From Azonexus hydrophilus (GTDB lineage Bacteria > Pseudomonadota > Gammaproteobacteria > Burkholderiales > Rhodocyclaceae), in contig NZ_MTHD01000005.1 in assembly GCF_001956855.1 (NCBI RefSeq), positions 309,622 through 373,621 of the forward strand: a DNA stretch of 64,000 nt, read 5' to 3'. The first letter of the stretch is position 1. Every line of letters starts with the position of its first letter. Below, in pieces: positions 47,459 through 55,912 of the stretch. A model generated the notes under the pieces. The model was not told the DNA's origin. It made no database searches and saw only the letters and a list, made by a program, of their open reading frames with translations. The position numbers and the translations under genes are program-made.

Positions 47459-48346
47459 ATGGACTGGATCATTTATTCAATACTGGGCGCTGCAGTGCTG
47501 ATCGCCGTGGTGCTGCTGGTGCAGCAGCAGCGGTCGCAGCGGCTGGATGCCGGCCGGTCGCTGGAAATCAATCTGGCGGCCTGCCGGACCTTGCTGGCGC
47601 TGACGGCGCACTTCCAGCAGCATCGCGGCATGAGCTCGGCCTGGCTGGCCGGCGACAAGGGTTTTGGCAGCAAGCTGGAGAGCAAGGCACGGGAAATCGA
47701 AACCCTGTTCCAGGCGCTGCGCCCGGTCGCCGTCAGTGAATGCAGCAAGCCGCATCCCTGCCTGACGGCCAATGATCTGGCGCTGTTCCGGCATCGCTGG
47801 GGCGGTTTGCGCGATCGCCTGGGGCTGTTGTCGGTCGAACAGAGCATTGCCGAACACAGCCAGTTGATCGAACAGTTGCTGCGCTGGCTGGCGGCGCTTG
47901 GCGAAGCGCGCATCGAGCCGCTGCTTGCCGCTCGCGGCGAACGCGCGCTAGTGCGCAATTACGCCACCCGCCTGCCGGCGCTGACCGAGTGCCTGGGCCA
48001 GGCCCGCGCCGTCGGCCTGAGCGTGGCGACGCGCCGCGCCTGTTCGCCGGTGGCCAGGGTTCGCCTGATGTTCCTGATCGCCCGCGCCGAGGCCATCCTC
48101 AAGCAGGCCGGCGAAGGCGGGGCAGCGAACGGTCAGGCCGAGCGTGCCGTGCAGCACATGGCGCAGCTGGTGCGCAACCGGATGCTGGGCGCTTCCGGGG
48201 TGGCGGTCGGTGCCCAGGAGTATTTCGACGATGCCACGCGTGCGGTCGACGCCGTTTTTGCCTGGATTTCCGATAATGGCAGGCAGTTGGCCGGGGTTGG
48301 TATCGGTGGTTCGACGGGGGCTGCGGTCGGGTATGCACTTTCCTGA
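47459..48346 (+). CDS. Membrane-anchored NIT-like sensory protein, partner of the chemoreceptor
   Basis: The 295-residue product has one N-terminal transmembrane helix (IIYSILGAAVLIAVVLLV) followed by positive residues, placing the remainder in the cytoplasm, then a helical domain with ALTAHFQQHRGMSSAWLAGD that resembles the ERG/HRG helix of NIT (nitrate/nitrite sensing) domains. No output domain. ATG 47459 has GAGG five bases upstream; ATG 47444 overlapping the MCP stop is an alternative. Its place behind the sensorless chemoreceptor suggests it supplies ligand input. Confidence 0.65.
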   Translation: MDWIIYSILGAAVLIAVVLLVQQQRSQRLDAGRSLEINLAACRTLLALTAHFQQHRGMSSAWLAGDKGFGSKLESKAREIETLFQALRPVAVSECSKPHPCLTANDLALFRHRWGGLRDRLGLLSVEQSIAEHSQLIEQLLRWLAALGEARIEPLLAARGERALVRNYATRLPALTECLGQARAVGLSVATRRACSPVARVRLMFLIARAEAILKQAGEGGAANGQAERAVQHMAQLVRNRMLGASGVAVGAQEYFDDATRAVDAVFAWISDNGRQLAGVGIGGSTGAAVGYALS

Positions 48347-48394
48347 AAGTCATGCACTGCCGTGGTGCATTGATCTGCGGAAAAACGCGTTTTT

Positions 48395-48410
48395 TTGCGG
48401 TCGACCGTAA
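48395..48410. repeat. Palindrome TTGCGGTCGACCGTAA between T and A runs (copy 3)
   Basis: One mismatch from the 16-base consensus, flanked by T runs left and A runs right so the whole 29-base segment is near-palindromic. Lies between the NIT-like gene and the GGDEF-EAL gene. Confidence 0.75.
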
Positions 48411-48490
48411 AAAAATGTAAAAACTGGCAGGTTTCAAGCAGGCAAGATTTTTGCTCTGAATCAAAAGTACTGACTCAATGTATCCGCATC

Positions 48491-50635
48491 GTGAACGATA
48501 TTGCACCACCCCTCGGTTTTCTCCCTGTATTGCGCAAGCGTCGTGATTCGGCCTGGAACGGCATCGACAGCGACCGCGTGCTGCAGGTGCTCGTGCATAA
48601 CCTGGACGGGATGGTTTTTCGTTGTGCCATCGACGATCAGTGGACGATGCATTTCGTCAGCGACGGCAGCCGCGAGCTGACCGGTTACTGTCCGGACGAA
48701 CTGGAATACAACAAGGTCACCTCGCTGGAAGTGATCACCCATCCGGAAGACCGGGCGCAGGTGCGACGGGCGATTTCCATCGCGATGGCCGGCAGCGGCC
48801 GCTATCGCGTGCAGTACCGGATCGTGCATCGGCGCGGTGAGGTCAAGTGGGTGCTCGAGCGCGGTGCCGTGGTGCTCGACGAGCAGGGCCGGCGCGTGCT
48901 CGAAGGCTTCATCGAGGATGTCACCGAACAGGTGTTGAGCCAGCGTCAGCTGGCCGACGCCGAATTGCGCTACCGCAGCATTTTCGAGGATTCGGTCGTC
49001 GGCATGTTCCAGACCTCGATCGACGGTCATTACCTTGCCGCCAACCGGGCGCTGGCCGAGCTCTACGGCTACGAAAACCCGGCGGCACTGATCGCCGGAC
49101 TGTCCGATATCGCAATCAGCCTCTACGTCGCCCAGGGCCGGCGCGAAGAATTCAAGACGCTGATGCGCGAACACGGCCGCGTCACCGATTTCGAATCCGA
49201 GGTGTACCGTCGCGACGGCAGCAGCATCTGGATTTCCGAACACGCCCACGTCGTCTACAGCCCGCAAGGCGAGCCGCTGTACTACGAAGGCACCGTCGAG
49301 GACGTGACGGCGCAGCACAATTATCGCCAGCAACTGGAATACCAGGCGACGCACGATCCGCTGACCGGCCTGCCCAACCGCAACCTGCTGCAGGACCGTC
49401 TGCAGCAGGTGCTGCGCCTGGCACAGCGGCGGGCGACCAAGGGCTCGCTGGCTTTCGTCGATCTCGACAACTTCAAGTTCGTCAACGACAGCCTCGGTCA
49501 TGGCGCCGGCGACAAACTGCTGGTCGAAGTCGCCCGCCGGCTGAAATCCTGCCTGCGCGATTCGGACACCGTCGCCCGCTACGGCGGCGACGAATTCGTG
49601 CTCATCCTTGGTGATTACGGCGGGCTGAGCGACACACTGCACATCCTGCATCGCGTCCAGGATGCCGTCAGCGCGCCGATCATGCTCGAAGGCCAGGAAG
49701 TGCGCGTCAATTGCAGCCTCGGCGTCAGCCTCTTTCCCGACGACGGCGTCGACCTCGAAGTCCTGCTGCGTCATTCGGACGCGGCGATGCATCACGCCAA
49801 GAAGCTGGGCAAGGGCCAGTTCCAGTTCTACACCGAATCGCTCAACGTCGAAGCCCGCGACCGGCTGGCGCTCGATTCCGCCCTGCGCCGGGCGGTCGAG
49901 CAGGATGAACTGTATGTCGTCTACCAGCCCAAGGTCGATGCCAACGGCCGGCCTTTCGGTTTCGAGGCCCTGGTGCGCTGGGACAGTGCCGAGTTCGGCA
50001 GCGTTTCGCCGGTGCGCTTCATACCGCTGGCCGAAGAAAACGGCCTGATCGGCCAGGTCACCTGGTTCGTGCTGCGCGAAGCCTGCCACCAGGCCGCCGC
50101 CTGGCGTGCCGCCGGCAATCCGAAACTGCGCGTCGCCGTCAACATCTCGCCCAGCCTGTTCCGCGAAAAGGATCTCGCCGCACTGGTCATGTCGGTGCTG
50201 GAGGAAGCCGGCCTGCCGCCGGAAAACCTCGAACTGGAAATCACCGAAGGCATGCTGATGGGCGACGTCCAGCGGGCGCTGGCGGTGCTCGACGAACTGA
50301 AGGCGATGGGTGTCTATATTGCGGTCGACGACTTCGGTACCGGCTATTCCTCGCTCGCCTACCTGAAGCGTTTCCCCATCGACATCCTCAAGGTCGACCG
50401 CTCCTTCGTCATCGAATGCGATTGCGGCAACGAAGGCCTGGCCATCACCCGCGCCGTCGTCTCACTGGCGCACAGCCTGAACCTGCGCGTCGTCGCCGAA
50501 GGAGTCGAGAAGCAGACCCAGCTGGCCGTGCTCAACGCCCTCGGCTGCCAGGAATTCCAGGGTTATCTGTTCGCCAAGCCGATGCCGGCCGCAGCGCTTG
50601 AGGCATATCTCGCGAATCCGACGATTGCCGGATGA
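48491..50635 (+). CDS. PAS-GGDEF-EAL cyclic-di-GMP signalling protein
   Basis: The roughly 714-residue cytoplasmic protein has two PAS domains (about 30-150 and 160-290, each ending with a PAC motif such as FIEDVTEQ or YEGTVEDVTAQ), a GGDEF domain with intact active site RYGGDEF, and an EAL domain with FEALVRW, ITEGMLM, DDFGTGYSSLAYLKRFPID and KVDRSF. Both catalytic motifs look intact, so net activity is unclear. GTG 48491 is the first good start; a TTG lies in the palindrome at 48395 but gives an unconserved leader. Single gene. Confidence 0.9.
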   Translation: MNDIAPPLGFLPVLRKRRDSAWNGIDSDRVLQVLVHNLDGMVFRCAIDDQWTMHFVSDGSRELTGYCPDELEYNKVTSLEVITHPEDRAQVRRAISIAMAGSGRYRVQYRIVHRRGEVKWVLERGAVVLDEQGRRVLEGFIEDVTEQVLSQRQLADAELRYRSIFEDSVVGMFQTSIDGHYLAANRALAELYGYENPAALIAGLSDIAISLYVAQGRREEFKTLMREHGRVTDFESEVYRRDGSSIWISEHAHVVYSPQGEPLYYEGTVEDVTAQHNYRQQLEYQATHDPLTGLPNRNLLQDRLQQVLRLAQRRATKGSLAFVDLDNFKFVNDSLGHGAGDKLLVEVARRLKSCLRDSDTVARYGGDEFVLILGDYGGLSDTLHILHRVQDAVSAPIMLEGQEVRVNCSLGVSLFPDDGVDLEVLLRHSDAAMHHAKKLGKGQFQFYTESLNVEARDRLALDSALRRAVEQDELYVVYQPKVDANGRPFGFEALVRWDSAEFGSVSPVRFIPLAEENGLIGQVTWFVLREACHQAAAWRAAGNPKLRVAVNISPSLFREKDLAALVMSVLEEAGLPPENLELEITEGMLMGDVQRALAVLDELKAMGVYIAVDDFGTGYSSLAYLKRFPIDILKVDRSFVIECDCGNEGLAITRAVVSLAHSLNLRVVAEGVEKQTQLAVLNALGCQEFQGYLFAKPMPAAALEAYLANPTIAG

Positions 50636-50656
50636 ACAGCCTCAATGCAATATCGC

Positions 50657-50686
50657 CGTCATTGCAAGCGAAGCGCGGCAATCCAG
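50657..50686. repeat. Dispersed repeat, copy a
   Basis: Related to the common CGTCATTGCGAG...GCGGCAATCCA element found scattered in many bacterial genomes; reads CGTCATTGCAAGCGAAGCG onward to CAATCCAG. Confidence 0.7.
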
Positions 50687-50708
50687 CGTATTGATCAAAC
50701 AGGCATTT

Positions 50709-51317
50709 TCAGCGAGCGAAAGGGCTGTTGCACCACTGTTCCTCGCAAGGCACGCCGTCAGCGTCGCCATCCATCTTCGTATTTGGGCAGTTGCGCAGGA
50801 AAAAGGTCGCTTCCGCGCAGGAAGTCATCTGCGAGCAGTGCTGGCGTCCATCGCAACGGAAGTTCTCGGGTGCCGGTTCAGGTGTGGCCTGTTGGGTGAC
50901 TGGCGGTGCTGACTGAGTCTTCACGGCAACCGGAGGTACGCTGCGGGATTCGGTAATCTGGCTGCGTTGCATGAATGCGCCATAGCCGTAGTAGCCAAGA
51001 CCGGCAACCAGCAGCATGGGCAGCAGGCGCCCAAGCCAGCCGGGGCCTTGCCTGGTTTCCCGGTGGGGTAGCGCACGCGGCCGCTCCGGTGTTCGTCCGA
51101 CCGTTGAGCGATCAAGGCAGACCAGGTGCTTTGCCTGCTTCTTGCCGTCGTTGCCGGTCTCGATCTCGAAACTCAGGCGTTCACCGAGTCGGGGACGCTG
51201 GCCGTCTTTCGGAAAGGCCGAGGCATGAACAAAAACTTCCGGGCCACCGGTTGTTGGTGCGATGAAACCGAAGCCGCGGTCGTCGTTCCATTTGGCGAGG
51301 GTGCCTTCGATGCGCAT
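50709..51317 (-). CDS. Cold-shock domain / membrane helix / excalibur domain fusion
   Basis: The 202-residue protein has a cold-shock nucleic-acid-binding domain (about 1-68, GTLAKWNDDRGFGFIAP and VFVHASAF), a basic linker, one transmembrane helix (LLPMLLVAGLGYYGYGAF, about 97-115), a Pro/Ala linker and a C-terminal excalibur-type Ca-binding motif (CDGRQHC...FFLRNCPNTKMDGDADGVPC). The cold-shock half would face the cytoplasm and the excalibur half the periplasm. Single gene; role unknown. Confidence 0.85.
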   Translation of the reverse strand: MRIEGTLAKWNDDRGFGFIAPTTGGPEVFVHASAFPKDGQRPRLGERLSFEIETGNDGKKQAKHLVCLDRSTVGRTPERPRALPHRETRQGPGWLGRLLPMLLVAGLGYYGYGAFMQRSQITESRSVPPVAVKTQSAPPVTQQATPEPAPENFRCDGRQHCSQMTSCAEATFFLRNCPNTKMDGDADGVPCEEQWCNSPFAR

Positions 51318-51348
51318 GGGAATGATCTGGATTGGTGAATGCGGACGC

Positions 51349-51397
51349 CGTCATTACGGGCGCAGTGCTGGATTGCCGCGCTGTGCTCGCAATGACG
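51349..51397. repeat. Dispersed repeat, copy b (inverted pair)
   Basis: Two inverted CGTCATT arms (51349 onward and ending 51397) around TGGATTGCCGCG, able to fold into a long imperfect hairpin. It fills the gap between the cold-shock fusion and DUF805. Confidence 0.75.
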
Positions 51398-51410
51398 GGC
51401 AGGGTGTGGT

Positions 51411-51728
51411 TCAGGAAAAGCGGTTCGGTTCCTTGCTTTCCTGCGCGGCGAAGAACAGCACGATGATCCAGCCGACGAGGGGGAGCAGCCACAGCAGCAG
51501 GAACCAGCCGCTGCGGTCGGTGTCGTGCAGTCGGCGGGCGCCGACGGCGAGCGAGGGCAAGAGTACCGCCAGCGAAAACACGCCGGAAGCGGTCTCGCTG
51601 ATCATGCCGAGGATGACCGAGGCGAGAAAGGTGAACAACGCGAACCACCAGTATTCCGAACGTGTGGCTCGGCCGTCGAAGGTCGCGTACTTGCTGAAGC
51701 AGGTGCTGATGGATTCACCGAATGTCAT
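51411..51728 (-). CDS. DUF805 membrane protein
   Basis: The 105-residue protein has the DUF805 signature: FDGRATRSEYWWFALFTFL, then a second helix and LAVGARRLHDTDRSGWFLLLWLLPLVGW. Four membrane helices. Function unknown; the family is widespread. ATG 51728 is the only sensible start. Confidence 0.9.
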   Translation of the reverse strand: MTFGESISTCFSKYATFDGRATRSEYWWFALFTFLASVILGMISETASGVFSLAVLLPSLAVGARRLHDTDRSGWFLLLWLLPLVGWIIVLFFAAQESKEPNRFS

Positions 51729-51796
51729 GCTTGCTCCCCGGGTGGCAGTTGGTTGTCATGGCCTGAAGTATGCCATGCGCGATGGTGTGCCAGATG

Positions 51797-51842
51797 AAAA
51801 AGCCCGGTTTTTTGCGGTCGACCGCAAGAACCGGGCTTTTTT
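51797..51842. terminator. Terminator hairpin after recJ with the 16-base palindrome as its apex
   Basis: Outer stem AAAAAGCCCGGTT (51797-51809) with AACCGGGCTTTTT (51829-51841) encloses the perfect palindrome at 51812-51827. A/T flanks allow termination on either strand; on the minus strand it follows recJ by 16 bases. Confidence 0.8.
51812..51827. repeat. Perfect palindrome TTGCGGTCGACCGCAA (copy 4)
   Basis: Exact match to the copy at 26897, forming the tip of the recJ terminator hairpin. Confidence 0.85.
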
Positions 51843-51857
51843 CGGGGTGCGGCGGGT

Positions 51858-53546
51858 TTATTCCAGATGTTCGATCATCAACTGCGGATTCTCGACGCCC
51901 ATGTATTCGTTGATCGACAAGCGGTAGGCGGCGCGGGTGTTGTGGCCGGGCTGGGTGGAGAAGTTGAACTGGATTGCCTCGATCCGGCTGTTGCCCTTAC
52001 GCAGGCGCAGTTTCAGGTGCTTTTCCTTGAGTACGCGTTGCTGTTCGACTTCGAACTCGTCGCAGAACAGCGGCGCCGGGAAGCCTTGGCCCCAGATTTC
52101 GTTTTCCAGCAGCTTGGCGGTTTCCAGGCTGATGTAGCCGCCTTCGAGCGGGCCGTCGGTTTCCAGCGTGCGGGTGAGGTCGGCCGGGGCGAGGAGTTGG
52201 CCGGCGACTTCGGCGAACATGGCCTGGAAGCGTTCAAAATCGCCGGCTTTCAGCGTCACACCGGCAGCCATCGCGTGGCCGCCGAAGCGGACGAGCAGAC
52301 CGGGGGCGCGCTTGGCGACGAGGTCGAGCGCGTCGCGCAGGTGCAGGCCGGGGATCGAGCGGCCGGAGCCCTTGACGATGTCGCCCTCGCTCTGGGCGAA
52401 GGCGAATACCGGCCGGTGCAGCTTGTCCTTGATGCGCGAGGCGAGGATGCCGACCACGCCTTCGTGCCAGCCGGGGTCGAACAGGGCGACACCGGGCGCG
52501 GCGGCTTCAATATCCATTGTTTCCAGCAGCGCCAGCGCCTGTTCCTGCATGCCGGATTCGATTTCGCGGCGTTCGCGGTTGAGGTTGTCGAGTTCCTGAG
52601 CGATGTTCAGCGCCCGCGCCGGGTCGTCGGTGAGCAGGCATTCGACACCCAGGCGCATGTCGGCGAGGCGGCCGGCGGCGTTCAGGCGCGGTCCGATCAG
52701 GAAGCCGAGGTCGAAGGCGGTGGCCTTGCGCGCATCGCGCCCGGCCGCCTTGAACAGCGCCGCGATGCCCGGCTGCAGCCGGCCGGCGCGCATGCGCTTC
52801 AAGCCCTGGCTGACCAGGATGCGGTTGTTGCGGTCGAGCTTGACGACGTCGGCGACGGTGCCGAGCGCGACCAGATCGAGCAGGTCGGCGAAATTGGGTT
52901 CCGGGCGGTCCGCGAAAAAGCCGCGCTCGCGCAGTTCGGCGCGCAGCGCCAGCATCACGTAGAACATCACGCCGACGCCGGCGATGCACTTCGACGGGAA
53001 GTCGCAGCCGGGCTGGTTCGGATTGACGATGCAATCGGCGTCCGGCAGCGTCTCTGCCGGCAGGTGATGGTCAGTGATCAGCGTGGCGATGCCGTGCTGC
53101 TGGGCGCGGGTGACGCCTTCGAGGCTGGCGATGCCGTTGTCGACGGTGATGATCAGGTCCGGCGATTGCTGCGCGGCGACATCGACGATCTCCGGCGACA
53201 GCCCGTAGCCGAGCTTGAAGCGGTCGGGTAGCAGGAAATCGACGTCGGCGCCGAGCGCCTTCAGCGCGCGCATGCCGACCGCGGTGGCGGTGGCGCCGTC
53301 GCAGTCGTAGTCGCCGATGATCAGCATTTTTGCCTCGGCCTCGATGGCGTCGGCGAGCAGGCTGGCGGCGTCGTTGGCGTGCGTCAGTGCGGTTGGCGGC
53401 AGCAGCGACTTCAGTTCGTAGTCGAGTTCGCTCTTGTCGGTGACGCCGCGCGCGGCGTAAAGCCGGGCGAGCAGGGGATGCAGGCCCTGTTGTTCGAGTT
53501 GCCAGACGGTACGCTGGGGCGCGCTGCGGGTGACGATGCGGGTCAA
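51858..53546 (-). CDS. recJ: Single-stranded-DNA-specific exonuclease RecJ
   Basis: The 562-residue 5'-3' exonuclease has the DHH-family motifs: IIGDYDCDGATATAVG, LIITVDNGIAS, LITDHHLPAETLPDA and DLVALGTVADVVKL; the DHHA1 part has RFGGHAMAAGVTL; a C-terminal OB-like region follows. It starts with TTG 53546 behind AAGGA, overlapping the upstream stop as TTGA, so coupled to the RpfE-like gene. Ends at a strong terminator. Confidence 0.93.
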   Translation of the reverse strand: MTRIVTRSAPQRTVWQLEQQGLHPLLARLYAARGVTDKSELDYELKSLLPPTALTHANDAASLLADAIEAEAKMLIIGDYDCDGATATAVGMRALKALGADVDFLLPDRFKLGYGLSPEIVDVAAQQSPDLIITVDNGIASLEGVTRAQQHGIATLITDHHLPAETLPDADCIVNPNQPGCDFPSKCIAGVGVMFYVMLALRAELRERGFFADRPEPNFADLLDLVALGTVADVVKLDRNNRILVSQGLKRMRAGRLQPGIAALFKAAGRDARKATAFDLGFLIGPRLNAAGRLADMRLGVECLLTDDPARALNIAQELDNLNRERREIESGMQEQALALLETMDIEAAAPGVALFDPGWHEGVVGILASRIKDKLHRPVFAFAQSEGDIVKGSGRSIPGLHLRDALDLVAKRAPGLLVRFGGHAMAAGVTLKAGDFERFQAMFAEVAGQLLAPADLTRTLETDGPLEGGYISLETAKLLENEIWGQGFPAPLFCDEFEVEQQRVLKEKHLKLRLRKGNSRIEAIQFNFSTQPGHNTRAAYRLSINEYMGVENPQLMIEHLE

Positions 53547-54580
53547 GACGGTTTTCCTTCCGGCGCTGTGGCGGCCAGCGCGTTGGCAATGACGGCCGGC
53601 GAGCGGCCTTTCTTCCAGAACTTCCAGCGCTCGCCACCGCTGATCGTCCATTGCAGCCGGCCGTAGATGGTCGGCGCGACGATGTCGAGGTTTTTCACGG
53701 TTTTACCCAGTTGACCGCGCAAGGGAGCGAACCAGTGGTTTTCCAGGTCGGCAAACGTCTGCCGCCAGTTTTCCGGGTTTTCGTAGAGGATGGTCGGCAG
53801 CAACTGGTCGAGCACCACCAGCGGCGTCTGCGCGCGGCTGTCGAGCACGTCGGCCAGGCTTGCCGGCCGGGGCTGCACGGCAATGCCGGCGGCGCGGCCG
53901 AGGCCGATGGCCAGCGGATCGTCGGCGAACAGCGCATCCACTGCGCCAGCCGGCTGCCCAGCAGTCCCGGCGCCCCACAGCCACAGGCTGTTGATCGCCG
54001 GCTTGCCGGCGCTGGCCCGCGCCGCGTTGACCGGGTGTAAATGCAGGAACATCTGCACCTCGTTCAGCCAGCGATGCAGCGGCGAAGTCTTGTCCTGCAG
54101 TTCGCTGTCCATGCGCCGCCCGGCGACGGCGGAAAGTGGCTCGGCCACGTGGTCGACCGCAGCATGCAGGCGCAAATACCAGCGCCGCGCTGTCGCCGCG
54201 TGGAACACGCCGATATCGGCAAACTCCGCATTCAGCGCCGCCACCAGCAACTGTGCTTCGCCGTCGTCAATGTCAAAGGCGCCGGCGTCAGCCAGCACGA
54301 TGCGCTCGTGGTGAAAGCGCAGATGCACCGGATCGGCACACAACCAGTGCCCGTCTTCAGCGACCGCGCCAGTCTCGCCCAGCCGCCGGAAAACCGCCGG
54401 CTCGCCAGTCGGCAGGCCGAACAGGTCGAGTAGTGATTTTTCGAAGGAAACGGGCGTCGACCGCAAGAATGCCGCATGCCCGTCCAGCCACTCGAAACCC
54501 GGCGCCGGCAGCTTGTCCAGCGTCAACTGGTCGCCCGGTTCGGGCCAGATCAATTCGGGAACAAGCAGGGTCAGGCGCAC
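53543..54580 (-). CDS. RpfE-like / phosphoglycerate mutase-like hypothetical protein
   Basis: The 345-residue protein resembles the cofactor-independent phosphoglycerate-mutase-like family that includes the Xanthomonas regulatory protein RpfE: FHHERIVLADAGAFDI, LNEVQMFLHLHPVN and INSLWLWGAGT. The catalytic residues of true mutases are not obvious. It lies just upstream of recJ with overlapping ends, a pairing I recall from other betaproteobacteria. Function uncertain. Confidence 0.7.
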   Translation of the reverse strand: MRLTLLVPELIWPEPGDQLTLDKLPAPGFEWLDGHAAFLRSTPVSFEKSLLDLFGLPTGEPAVFRRLGETGAVAEDGHWLCADPVHLRFHHERIVLADAGAFDIDDGEAQLLVAALNAEFADIGVFHAATARRWYLRLHAAVDHVAEPLSAVAGRRMDSELQDKTSPLHRWLNEVQMFLHLHPVNAARASAGKPAINSLWLWGAGTAGQPAGAVDALFADDPLAIGLGRAAGIAVQPRPASLADVLDSRAQTPLVVLDQLLPTILYENPENWRQTFADLENHWFAPLRGQLGKTVKNLDIVAPTIYGRLQWTISGGERWKFWKKGRSPAVIANALAATAPEGKPS

Positions 54581-54912
54581 GGTGCAGCACTCATCTGGGG
54601 AAGGCGCGAGTTTATCACCGCAGCGTGGGTGGGGCGGCGGTGGCTATTGGTGAAGAGAGAACTGCTTTGCTCGTCATCGCGAGGAGCGAAGCGACGTGGC
54701 GATCCAGAAAATGATCGTCTGATCGATGCACCGGATTGCCTTGCTGCGCTGGCGATGATGGCCGTGTCGAATGATTGGCGCCAGATCGGAGAGGGGTTAG
54801 GACTGGATTCGGCCAGGAGCGGCCATTGTGTCTTGCAACCCAAAGCAGTCATTTCGTCGCTAAACTCCCGCTTGTTGATTGACCGAAAACTTAATTTAGC
54901 CACCCTCGAAAA
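54581..54912. other. Intergenic region of 332 bases
   Basis: It holds one long dispersed repeat (54672-54760). The right end becomes A+T-rich before the GIY-YIG gene. No gene, tRNA or convincing promoter seen. Confidence 0.6.
54672..54760. repeat. Dispersed repeat, copy c (inverted pair)
   Basis: CGTCATCGCGAGGAGCGAAG at 54672 with GCGATCCAG, then an inverted partner CGGATTGCC...GGCGATGATG ending 54760. Typical of the GTCATTGCGAGGAGCGAAG repeat family. Confidence 0.75.
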
Positions 54913-55209
54913 ATGCCATTTCAATACGTAGTTTACAAAATCACTTTCCCGAACGGAAAAATCTATGTAGGAAAAGATGAAGGAGGACAAGGGCATTCTT
55001 TAAGCTACTTTGGTAGTTGGTCAGATGCACTAATTGAACAGGACTTCACCAAGGCAGAACTTCAAGATTTAACCTTGCGAAAACAAATTCTCTTTGAATC
55101 CGATGACAAGAAGGAAATTCGGCAGAAGGAAAGCGAATTTATCCGCTTATTAGGAAGCAACGACCCCGCAGTCGGCTATAACCAAACTCACCGCAAGCGC
55201 TCGTTCTAG
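54913..55209 (+). CDS. Small GIY-YIG domain protein
   Basis: The 98-residue product has a GIY-YIG-like core: VVYKITFPNGKIYVGKDEGG with the second motif YVG and the first degenerate (VVY for GIY), then SLSYFGSW, and a glutamate in RQKESEFIRLL that could be the metal ligand. The family cuts DNA in homing endonucleases, repair and restriction. Its codon use is A+T-rich compared with neighbours. ATG 54913 has no clear ribosome site. Followed after 14 bases by the next gene. Confidence 0.75.
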   Translation: MPFQYVVYKITFPNGKIYVGKDEGGQGHSLSYFGSWSDALIEQDFTKAELQDLTLRKQILFESDDKKEIRQKESEFIRLLGSNDPAVGYNQTHRKRSF

Positions 55210-55223
55210 CTGAGGTGAACTCA

Positions 55224-55808
55224 ATGAACCGAACCACATATGAAACGACCAAGAAAATTGCACGATTAGTGCAAAACATGACGAGGTTTTGGAGTTCATC
55301 CGATGGCTGGGCGCCAATTGACGCATCGAAATTGTTGAGTAAATCTATGCTGGAGTGGCAAAGTTCTCTTGCGGACTGCCTTGAGAAATGGACGGGGGAC
55401 TTAACACAAGGGGAGCGCATTCTGGCATGGGCCAATATAGGTGCGATTGTCGAGGGGCAATTAAAGCTATTTTTGGCTGTTTATTACGAAGATTACTTGA
55501 ATGATATCTATGCAATCTCTGACAAAAGAACAAGAGCCATCATTGAACCGGATGCCCTAATGCTTGAAAAATTACGAGTGTTTTTTAAGAGTCGAATTTG
55601 GATGGAGAATGAACCATGGGACGCCTGGCTCTCTCTAGTTCAACAAAAAAGAAATGCTATTCACGCGTTCAAAGCGAGAAATCTTGGCACAACGAAAGAA
55701 TTGCATGATGCACTTGAGACCCTTTTGGTTTTTGTCCGACGAATAAATAGTCAGTTACCTTACCCTGATGGTACGTATATGGAATTGATAGAGTGCAGCC
55801 ATGAATGA
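55224..55808 (+). CDS. Uncharacterised protein with HEPN-like motif
   Basis: The 194-residue all-alpha product is acidic and A+T-rich in codon use. Its C-terminal half has QQKRNAIHAFKARNLG, similar to the RN-x-x-H motif of HEPN-type proteins found in toxin-antitoxin and phage-defence systems, though spacing is shorter than the classical Rx4-6H. ATG 55224 follows GAGG by about 9 bases; GTG 55215 is possible. Together with the GIY-YIG gene it may be one acquired unit. Confidence 0.6.
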   Translation: MNRTTYETTKKIARLVQNMTRFWSSSDGWAPIDASKLLSKSMLEWQSSLADCLEKWTGDLTQGERILAWANIGAIVEGQLKLFLAVYYEDYLNDIYAISDKRTRAIIEPDALMLEKLRVFFKSRIWMENEPWDAWLSLVQQKRNAIHAFKARNLGTTKELHDALETLLVFVRRINSQLPYPDGTYMELIECSHE

Positions 55809-55912
55809 CTGCTCATCTATTGCTTCAGGGGCCGCTCAGGGTCGAAAGAACGCATTTGCAATCCTTTCGTCATGAACGCTGCTTCGCACTCCTAGCCCAG
55901 CCAATTACCAAA

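Larger units (their letters stand above)
54840..55810. other. A+T-rich island
   Basis: Composition drops sharply against both sides, with codons such as AAA, ATT, TTA and GAA common. It covers a GIY-YIG gene and a HEPN-like gene. No integrase, IS or repeats at its borders, apart from the dispersed repeat just left of it. Suggests horizontal gain. Confidence 0.65.
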
